Origin: DASYPQ01 sp041488095
GTDB taxonomy: Bacteria; Planctomycetota; UBA1135; GCA-002686595
Assembly (NCBI GenBank): GCA_041488095.1
Contig: JBGPOP010000017.1
Coordinates: forward strand, 1-64,000
Reading direction: 5' to 3'
DNA: 64,000 nt
This document shows, piece after piece, positions 53,080-64,000 of the stretch; within the stretch, counting starts at the first letter, position 1, and each line of letters opens with the position of its first letter. The position numbers and the translations under genes are program-made. Below the pieces are notes generated by a model. The model saw only the letters and a program-made list of their open reading frames with translations, was not told the DNA's origin and did no database searches.

Positions 53080-55365
53080 TCAGCCCTTCTCGCGCAGAAG
53101 CGTCTCCTCGATGAAGTCGAGCATCGCCGAGCGCAGGTGCTTGACAAGCGGCTCGCCCACCCCGTGGCGCGACTTGGGGTAGAACATCAACCGGAAGGAC
53201 TTCCCCGCCTTCTGCAGCGCATAGGCGAGCTGCATCGTGTTCTGCGGGTGCACGTTGTCGTCGAGCTCGCCGTGGATGAGCATCAGCTCGCCGTGCAGGT
53301 CCTTCGCGGCGGCGACGACCGACGTCCGCTCGTAGCCGTCCTTATTGTGCTGCGGCGTCAACATGTATCTCTCGGTGTAGATCGTGTCGTAGTTGTGCCA
53401 GTCGGTCACCGAGCCGCCCGCGATCCCCATCGCGAAGCTCTTCGAGTGCGTCAGCGCGTAGCTCGTCATGAATCCGCCGTAGCTCCAGCCGCTGATCCCG
53501 ATCCGCTCCGGATCGACCCACGGCTGCTTCTTCAGCCACGCGAGACCGTCCTCGATGTCGGCGAGCTCCGTCTCCCCGAAGCGCTTGTAGCAGGTGTACT
53601 CCGACTGCGCGCCCTTCCCGCTCGCGCTGCGGTTGTCGCACGCCCACACGACGATCCCCTTCTGCGCGAGCATCTGCAGGAACATCCCGCCCGTCCCGCC
53701 CCAGGCGTCGTGCACGGTCGGCGCGTGAGGACCGGCGTACGTGGTCTGGAACACCGGATAGCGCCGCGAAGGATCGAAGTCGGGCGGCTTGATCAGCATC
53801 GCCTCCATCTCGAAGCAGCCGTCGACCGTCCGCACCTTCAGGAACTCCGGCTTGGAGAGGCGGTACTCCGCGAGCGCCGGCACCTCGTTCTTGTCGATCA
53901 CCCGCACTTCCGTCCCGTCGGATCGATCGAGGCGCACCTGCGTCGGCGTCGTCGCGTCGCTCCAGTGCTCGATGAAGCGTGTGAAGGACGGGTTGAACCT
54001 GGCCGAATGCGACCCGCTCGCCTTCGTCAGCCGCTCCAGGCCGCTCCCGTCGAGCCTGACGCGGTACTCGTCCGCGCCGATCGCGCTGCGCTCCGTTCCC
54101 GTGAAGTACACCCAGCCGTTCTTCTCGTCGATGCCTCGCAGATCGCGCGCCTCCCACGTGCCGCTCGTCACCGCGCCGAGCAGCTTCCCGCCCCGGTCGT
54201 GGTGATCGAGGTGCTTCCATCCCGTTCTCTCGCTGAACCACAGGAACGAGCCGTCCGCGAGCCACTTCGGGCTCCCGTTGACGTTCACCCACGCCGTCGA
54301 GGTCTCCCGCAAGAGTGTCGTCGGCGCCGGCGTCGCACCCGTCGGCGATCCCTCGGCCGCGCTCGCGGGCACGAGGTCCAGATCGAGCCAGGTCTGCTCG
54401 CGGTCCTGGACCTGGAACGCGAGATCCCCGGCGGGACTCCAGGCCACCTCGACGATCAGGAATTCTCCGCCCTCGTATTTCGAGAGGTCGATCCATTCGG
54501 TCTCCCCGCCGGCGACCCGCGCGAGACCGAGCTTCGCCTTCGGGTTCACGTCCCCTGCGCGCGGGTAGGGCGAGGTCTCGACCTTCGCCGGCGAGGCGAC
54601 GTCGTCGACCAGCGTGTAGATCGGGACGCCCTCCTCGTCGAGCCTCAGGAAGGCGATGTGCGCGGAGTCCGGGCTCCACCAGAAGGAGCGGAACGTCCCG
54701 CGGCCGTACACCTCCTCCTGGTACAGCCAGTCGAGCTTGCCGTTCAGGACCGTCGCGCTCCCGTCGGTCGTCAGCCGTCGCTCCGCACCCGTCGCGACCT
54801 CCGCGACGTACAGGTCGTTGTCGCGCACGAAGGCGACGTGCATCGCGTCGGGCGACAGGGCGGCCTCCTCCTCGTCCTGGTCGGGCGAGGTCGTGACGCG
54901 CACCGCCTTGTCGCTCGCGACCGCGTAGACGTAGAGGTCCTTCCCGATCGTGAACAGCAAGGCCTTGGGATCGCCCGCCCAGGCTCCCGCGTCGGATCGC
55001 GCGGCCTGCTTCGCCTTCTCCGCACCGACCTCGGACAGCGCCGCGAGCGCCGCCTCGACCTTCGCGACCGGCGCGAAGGGCTCGCTCTTCCCGCTGTCCG
55101 CCTCGACCGAGAGCCATTCGCTCTTCTTCGTCTTGGGGTCGCTCTTCGGCCACAGGTAGTGCGCGTCGTCGAGCCACACGAGGTTCGTCGGCGGCTTCCC
55201 GCTGAAGTCGACGCGCTTCTCCGGGTCGTAGAGGTCGTCGATCGTCAGCGTCTTGCGTCCGTCGAGAGGGACGCTCCGGGGGATATAGGCACAGGAGACG
55301 AGCAGTGCCGCCGCGAGCCACGGCGAGGGACGGACGAGAGTTCGTGCAGGAGCGCGGGGGAGCAT
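53080..55365 (-). CDS. Dipeptidyl-peptidase IV-like S9 peptidase (lipoprotein)
   Basis: This 761-residue protein has a lipobox (LLVSCAY) that would anchor it to a membrane, an eight-bladed propeller (about 60-500) containing the DPP-IV double-Glu motif DWLYQEEVYG for the peptide amino terminus, and an alpha/beta-hydrolase domain with Ser in GWSYGG, Asp in HGELDDNVH and His in KSRHGVG. It should release X-Pro/Ala dipeptides from peptide N-termini. The ATG at 55365 gives the lipoprotein signal; the longer frame does not. It has its own 173-base divergent promoter region. Confidence 0.92.
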   Translation of the reverse strand: MLPRAPARTLVRPSPWLAAALLVSCAYIPRSVPLDGRKTLTIDDLYDPEKRVDFSGKPPTNLVWLDDAHYLWPKSDPKTKKSEWLSVEADSGKSEPFAPVAKVEAALAALSEVGAEKAKQAARSDAGAWAGDPKALLFTIGKDLYVYAVASDKAVRVTTSPDQDEEEAALSPDAMHVAFVRDNDLYVAEVATGAERRLTTDGSATVLNGKLDWLYQEEVYGRGTFRSFWWSPDSAHIAFLRLDEEGVPIYTLVDDVASPAKVETSPYPRAGDVNPKAKLGLARVAGGETEWIDLSKYEGGEFLIVEVAWSPAGDLAFQVQDREQTWLDLDLVPASAAEGSPTGATPAPTTLLRETSTAWVNVNGSPKWLADGSFLWFSERTGWKHLDHHDRGGKLLGAVTSGTWEARDLRGIDEKNGWVYFTGTERSAIGADEYRVRLDGSGLERLTKASGSHSARFNPSFTRFIEHWSDATTPTQVRLDRSDGTEVRVIDKNEVPALAEYRLSKPEFLKVRTVDGCFEMEAMLIKPPDFDPSRRYPVFQTTYAGPHAPTVHDAWGGTGGMFLQMLAQKGIVVWACDNRSASGKGAQSEYTCYKRFGETELADIEDGLAWLKKQPWVDPERIGISGWSYGGFMTSYALTHSKSFAMGIAGGSVTDWHNYDTIYTERYMLTPQHNKDGYERTSVVAAAKDLHGELMLIHGELDDNVHPQNTMQLAYALQKAGKSFRLMFYPKSRHGVGEPLVKHLRSAMLDFIEETLLREKG

Positions 55366-55538
55366 CGGGGGACTCCGAAAAGGGGCGAGGGCGAACCGCG
55401 GAGCGCGCGAGGGTACCAGACCTCGCGGGGCCGCGCCGGGCCGGCCGACTTCCACAGCACCCGGCGCCCCGCTAGCCTGCGAGCACCGCGTTTTCCCTCG
55501 CCCGACAGGCTCTCCGGACCCGAAGAGGATCCCTCACC

Positions 55539-56312
55539 ATGAAGCTCGACATCGGACTCCTCGCCCTCCCGCTCGCCTGTGCCTCGTGCACCTCGGCCAG
55601 CGTCATCCCGCGCTTGGGCCAGCTCAACCTCGACGGCCACCTCGGCATCAACGACGCCGGCTCGGGTCTGTCGGCGACGAACGACCTCGGCCGCGCCGGT
55701 CTCCAGGACGACAAGAGCGTCCTGAACGGCCGCGTCGACCTGGAAGCGGGCGGGATGCACACCACCTTCGAGATCTCCGACTCCTCCCACGACGGCTCGG
55801 GCACGCTGGATGCGACCGTCAGCGACGGCACGACGACGATCCCGGCCGGCACGGCCGTGAACTCCGAGCTCTCCGTGCTGATGGGCGAGGCGATGGTGAC
55901 CTGGGACCTCGTTCCCGGCGACACTGTCGAGCTCGGCCTCGGCCTCGGCGCGAGCATGTTCGGCGTCGACGCGCGCTTCACCGCTCCCTCGACCGGGGAC
56001 ACGATCGCGACGAAGCAGGTCGTCCCGATCCCGGTCCTCGCCGCGCGAGCGGGCGTCGATCTCGGGCGCTTCGACGTCTCGGCGCTGCTCGGCGGGCTGA
56101 AGCTGAACACCGGCGGGAAGGACGCTTCCTTCTTCGACCTCGACCTCATGGCGCGGCTGAAGCTCTTCGGCGTCGCCGGCAAGCGCATCGGCGCGATCGT
56201 CGCCGGCTACCGCTACGTCGACCTGAAGGTCGATTACGAGGCCTCGGGCAAGAGGGTCGACGCCGAGGTGCAGCTCTCCGGACCGTACCTGGGCTTCAGC
56301 CTGGGTTTCTAG
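55539..56312 (+). CDS. Putative outer-membrane beta-barrel protein
   Basis: This 257-residue protein has a short N-terminal signal with possible lipobox-like Cys (LALPLACASC), then alternating Gly/hydrophobic strands (DTVELGLGLGASMFGVDARF, RIGAIVAGYRYVDLKVDYE) and ends GPYLGFSLGF with a C-terminal Phe, the usual signal for outer-membrane insertion. A GAGGAT site lies 8 bases before the ATG. No family name is recognised. A surface barrel or periplasmic lipoprotein are both possible. Confidence 0.7.
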   Translation: MKLDIGLLALPLACASCTSASVIPRLGQLNLDGHLGINDAGSGLSATNDLGRAGLQDDKSVLNGRVDLEAGGMHTTFEISDSSHDGSGTLDATVSDGTTTIPAGTAVNSELSVLMGEAMVTWDLVPGDTVELGLGLGASMFGVDARFTAPSTGDTIATKQVVPIPVLAARAGVDLGRFDVSALLGGLKLNTGGKDASFFDLDLMARLKLFGVAGKRIGAIVAGYRYVDLKVDYEASGKRVDAEVQLSGPYLGFSLGF

Positions 56313-56415
56313 GGGTCCCGGGCTCGACGCGCCGCTCCTCGCGACCGGGCTGCTTCTTCTCGCGGGGCTTCGACGGGCCGGGCATGCGCGTTTCTCCGGC
56401 CGGAGGCGCCGATGC

Positions 56416-56421
56416 TACCTT
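56416..56421 (+). promoter_or_regulatory. Putative -10 box (TACCTT) of the RlmA-like gene
   Basis: It ends 20 bases before the ATG at 56442 and lies downstream of an earlier in-frame ATG (56412), so it favours the shorter protein. Confidence 0.38.
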
Positions 56422-56441
56422 GCGCCGCGCGAGAAGTGCCG

Positions 56442-57278
56442 ATGGAAGTCCGTGAGAGCGTCCGTCTGCTCTGCACCGTGCGCGGCTGCGCAGGCGAGCT
56501 GCGCCGCGAGAAGGGACTCTTCCTCTGCCCGCAGAGCCACGCCTTCGACGTCGCGCGCAGCGGGTACGTGAACCTGCTCCAGGTCCAGGACCGCCACTCG
56601 CAGACTCCCGGCGATTCCAAGGAGGCGGTCGTCGCGCGGAGACGGCTGCTCGATGCCGGCTTCGGCAAGCCGCTCTCCGACCCGCTCATCGAGATGATCG
56701 CCGGCATCGCGCCGCCCGAGGGCTCGGCCGCCCTCGACGTCGGATGCGGCGAGGGGACCTTCCTCGCGGCGATCGCGGACCGCTTCCGGCTCGAGGGCTG
56801 GGGGGTCGACATCTCGACGCCCGCGATCGAGGCGGCGGCGAAGCGCCATGGTCGCGTGCGCTGGATCGTCGCCAACGCCGACCGCGGCCTGCCCTTCGGC
56901 GACGGATCCTTTCGCCTCGTCCTCACGATCGCCGGCCGGCGCAACGCGCCCGAGATCCGCCGTGTCCTCGCCCCCGAGGGCCGGCTCGTCGCTGCCGTGC
57001 CGGCCGAGGACGATCTCCACGAGCTGCGCGCCGCGCTGCACGGGAACGCGCTGATCGTCGATCGCTTCGGGCCGCTCCTGAAGGCGCTCGAGGGCCGCTT
57101 CCGCCTCGAGACCCGTCGCGTCGTGCGGCACACCGCGCGCATCGAGGCCGCGCGGCTGCTCGACCTGCTCGCCGCGACCTACCGCGGCGCGCGCCGCAGC
57201 CAGAGGGACGCGATCGCGAGCCTCGACGCGATGGACGTGACGAGCAGCTGGACGCTGTGCTCCTTCCGACCGACCTAG
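56442..57278 (+). CDS. RlmA-like 23S rRNA guanine-N1 methyltransferase
   Basis: This 278-residue SAM methyltransferase has an N-terminal zinc finger (Cys in LLCTVRGC, then LCPQSHAFDVARSGYVNLL with Cys and His) matching the RlmA family that methylates G745/G748 of 23S rRNA. The SAM motif is ALDVGCGEGTFLAAIADRF. The family's C-terminal TSSWTLCSFRP is present. A GAGAAG ribosome site and the TANNNT box support the ATG at 56442 over 56412. The exact guanine target cannot be told. Confidence 0.85.
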   Translation: MEVRESVRLLCTVRGCAGELRREKGLFLCPQSHAFDVARSGYVNLLQVQDRHSQTPGDSKEAVVARRRLLDAGFGKPLSDPLIEMIAGIAPPEGSAALDVGCGEGTFLAAIADRFRLEGWGVDISTPAIEAAAKRHGRVRWIVANADRGLPFGDGSFRLVLTIAGRRNAPEIRRVLAPEGRLVAAVPAEDDLHELRAALHGNALIVDRFGPLLKALEGRFRLETRRVVRHTARIEAARLLDLLAATYRGARRSQRDAIASLDAMDVTSSWTLCSFRPT

Positions 57279-57286
57279 TGCTTCGG

Positions 57287-57292
57287 TAGCCT
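57287..57292 (+). promoter_or_regulatory. Putative -10 box (TAGCCT) of the permease gene
   Basis: It ends 9 bases before the TTG at 57302, in the 23-base gap between two genes, and supports the TTG start. Confidence 0.4.
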
Positions 57293-57301
57293 GCTCGCGC
57301 C

Positions 57302-58636
57302 TTGGCGGATCCCTCCTCCCAGAGGCCCTCGCTGCTGCGCGGCCTGTCGCTGCTCGGTGCCGTCGCGCTGATCGTCGGCAACATGGTCGGGACGTCGATC
57401 TACACGCTCCCGGCGTCGCTCGCCAAGGAGTGCGGGCCGCTCGGGATCGTCGCGTGGATCCTCACCGCGGCCGGCTACCTGTTCATCGCGCTCGTGTACG
57501 CGCACCTCGGGCCCCGCTACCCGCGCACGGGCGGGCCGTACGTGTTCGCGCGCGAGGCGTTCGGCGAGTTCGCGGGCTTCCTGGTCGTGTGGGCGTACTG
57601 GATCAGCGCGACCGTCGGCAACGCGGGGATCGCGCTCGCGATCGTGGGCTACTTCGCGGGGTTCTCGGGCGAGCTCGAGGGCAGCGCCGGAGCGAAGTTC
57701 GCGCTCGCGCAGGCGCTCGTGTGGGGCTTGACGCTCGTCAACGTGCTCGGCATCAAGAAGGGCGCGCGCCTCCAGATCGCGGTGATGTTCCTGAACGTCG
57801 TCCCGCTGCTCGCCCTGTCGGCCCTGGCGCTCTCGCACTTCGATCCGGGGAACCTCCAGCCCTTCGCGCCACACGGCTGGGGAGCTCTTCCGGTCGGCGC
57901 AGCCATGATCGTGTGGGCCTACTCCGGGATCGAGTCGGCGACCGTCCCCGCCGAGGAGGTCGCGGGGGAAGGCCGGACGATCCGCCGCGGGACGATGATC
58001 GGCTACGCGCTCGGGACGCTCGTGTTCCTCAGCGCCGCGCTCGCCGTCGCCGGCGCCCTGCCGAACGGCGAGCTGTCCGTCTCCACGCGTCCGATGGCGG
58101 ACGTCGCCGCGCGCGTCGCGGGCCCTTGGGGCGCGCGCATGATCGGCCTCGCCGCGATCGCGGCGGGGATGGGGACGCTGAACGGCTGGATCCTGATGGC
58201 CGGACGGATCCCGGTCTCGGCGGCCCAGGACGGGATCTTCTTCGAGCGCCTGGCCCGGATCCATCCGCGCTTCCGCACTCCGCACGCGGCGCTCCTCGCC
58301 GGCGGCGCGATCGCGAGCGCGATGCTGTTCCTGGGACTCTCGAGGACTCTGCTCGAGCGCTTCGACTCGATCGTGCGCTTCTCCGTGCTTCTGACCCTCT
58401 TGCCGCACCTCTTCGCGGCCGCGGCGCAGCTCCTGCTCGCGCGCCGCGATCCGCAGCGCTACGCGAGGAAGGAGCGCCGGCGGGCTCAGATCGTCGCGGC
58501 GATCGCCTTCGCCTTCTCGATGTTCACGATCTACGGCGTCGGCCCGGAGACCGCGCTGTGGGGGCTGCTCGCGGTTCTCGCGGGCATTCCGCTGTACGTG
58601 CTGTTCAAGACCCGCGCGCCTCCCCTGGCCGCCTAG
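57302..58636 (+). CDS. APC-family amino acid permease
   Basis: This 444-residue protein has twelve predicted membrane helices. The first contains the APC substrate-binding Gly motif (ALIVGNMVGTSIYTLP) and helix 6 contains AMIVWAYSGIESATVPAEE, as in arginine/agmatine or broad amino-acid transporters. It would import or exchange amino acids across the inner membrane. The start is TTG with a TANNNT box 9 bases ahead. Its neighbour on the right is a secreted peptidase, so use of released amino acids is plausible. Confidence 0.88.
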   Translation: MADPSSQRPSLLRGLSLLGAVALIVGNMVGTSIYTLPASLAKECGPLGIVAWILTAAGYLFIALVYAHLGPRYPRTGGPYVFAREAFGEFAGFLVVWAYWISATVGNAGIALAIVGYFAGFSGELEGSAGAKFALAQALVWGLTLVNVLGIKKGARLQIAVMFLNVVPLLALSALALSHFDPGNLQPFAPHGWGALPVGAAMIVWAYSGIESATVPAEEVAGEGRTIRRGTMIGYALGTLVFLSAALAVAGALPNGELSVSTRPMADVAARVAGPWGARMIGLAAIAAGMGTLNGWILMAGRIPVSAAQDGIFFERLARIHPRFRTPHAALLAGGAIASAMLFLGLSRTLLERFDSIVRFSVLLTLLPHLFAAAAQLLLARRDPQRYARKERRRAQIVAAIAFAFSMFTIYGVGPETALWGLLAVLAGIPLYVLFKTRAPPLAA

Positions 58637-58676
58637 GCGCGGCTCGCATAGGATCGCCGCCCTTCGGAGGTGATCC

Positions 58677-60749
<2,073 letters not shown>

Positions 60750-60753
60750 TGCG

Positions 60754-63696
<2,943 letters not shown>

Positions 63697-63844
63697 GGGG
63701 GAGAGCGCACGGAGAAAGAGATGGGGAGGGGGAGCCCGAGAGGCTAGTCGGGAAAGCGCACGGCTGCCAGGGCACGTTATCCTGTGGCTCGTCCACCTGT
63801 CAGGAGCACGACAGAACCCGTGCACAACGGCTGAGGAAGAACGG

Positions 63845-64000
63845 ATGACGACCCGTCGCGAGCTCGTGAGGAGCGGCCTGAGCGCTGTCCTGCTCGGCCT
63901 CCTCCACCGCTCCGGCCGCGCCGCGCCCCGCCGGGCGATCGCGCCTGACACGACACCGCCCTGGCTCGAGGCCTCGCGTCCGTTCGCGCCCGTCGAGCTC
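63845..64000 (+). CDS. Start of a Tat-type exported protein (partial)
   Basis: Only 52 codons are inside the window. The N-terminus, MTTRRELVRSGLSAVLLGLL, has the twin Arg followed by a hydrophobic stretch of a Tat signal. The rest is Pro/Arg-rich and unplaced. A GAGGAAG ribosome site lies 7 bases before the ATG and TATCCT (63778-63783) is a possible -10. It is divergent from the M16 gene. Enzymes with Fe-S or molybdenum cofactors often use Tat, but no domain is visible. Confidence 0.7.
   Translation, partial: MTTRRELVRSGLSAVLLGLLHRSGRAAPRRAIAPDTTPPWLEASRPFAPVEL

Overview
The window is 64 kb of GC-rich (about 70%) bacterial DNA, densely coded on both strands, with no intergenic gap over 300 bases. 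Lipid A and heptose genes (lpxK, an lpxL/htrB-type acyltransferase, hldE, a GT9 glycosyltransferase) point to a Gram-negative envelope. An FG-GAP secreted protein with a Cys-rich C-terminal domain, and the MoxR/DUF58/DUF4129/SpoIIM/RDD gene set, are most like a planctomycete (Poly30/Pla163-like lineages). That placement is inference from gene content. No rRNA, tRNA or CRISPR array was seen.

Layout. 1-3.5 kb: the end of one gene, a TPR-like exported protein, an M20 deacylase overlapping dapD (lysine/DAP route), and a low-GC chimeric ORF. 3.6-15.4 kb (minus strand): eight tightly packed genes running from an acyl/aryl-CoA ligase, flavin monooxygenase, thiolase and FadB-like enzyme into a flippase, a GT2, a GATase2-WbpG amidotransferase fusion and a protease-like protein. 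15.5-17.3 kb: a patatin-ferredoxin fusion and a NYN-domain nuclease. 17.6-28.4 kb: the MoxR-DUF58-DUF4129-DUF4350 operon, a small defence-like insertion (AlbA_2/ATPase gene plus a GmrSD-like DUF262/DUF1524/DUF4268 gene broken by an in-frame TGA), then SpoIIM and RDD genes that normally belong with the MoxR set. 28.4-40 kb: an M50 protease, an aldehyde:ferredoxin oxidoreductase fused to a MoaD-like domain, a GT9, an FG-GAP protein, and a radical SAM-GT2-mannosyltransferase/TPR operon. 40-46 kb: a small DUF5678-like gene with the remnant of an aspartic protease gene, an asymmetric heterodimeric ABC exporter and an M28 peptidase. 46-53 kb: a HAD-kinase fusion, rpoZ, lpxK, lpxL, a deoxyhypusine-synthase-like gene, hldE and a small FDCVxMK gene. 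53-64 kb: secreted peptidases (S9B, S9C, M16), an outer-membrane-type protein, an RlmA-like methyltransferase, an APC permease and the start of a Tat-type exported protein.

How the genes work together. Many junctions are 4-base start/stop overlaps (ATGA, GTGA, TTGA, CTGA), so translational coupling is widespread. A TANNNT box lies 7-22 nt before many 5'-most genes, suggesting leaderless or very short-leader transcripts; it also supports several TTG and GTG starts. The 46-53 kb block serves envelope lipopolysaccharide synthesis. The peptidases and the permease near the right end fit periplasmic peptide breakdown and uptake. The most unusual items are the patatin-ferredoxin fusion with a CxxDxxC ligand set, the GATase2-WbpG fusion, the AOR-MoaD fusion, and the defence-like cassette that splits the MoxR/SpoIIM/RDD locus and is stitched to SpoIIM by an ATGA overlap.
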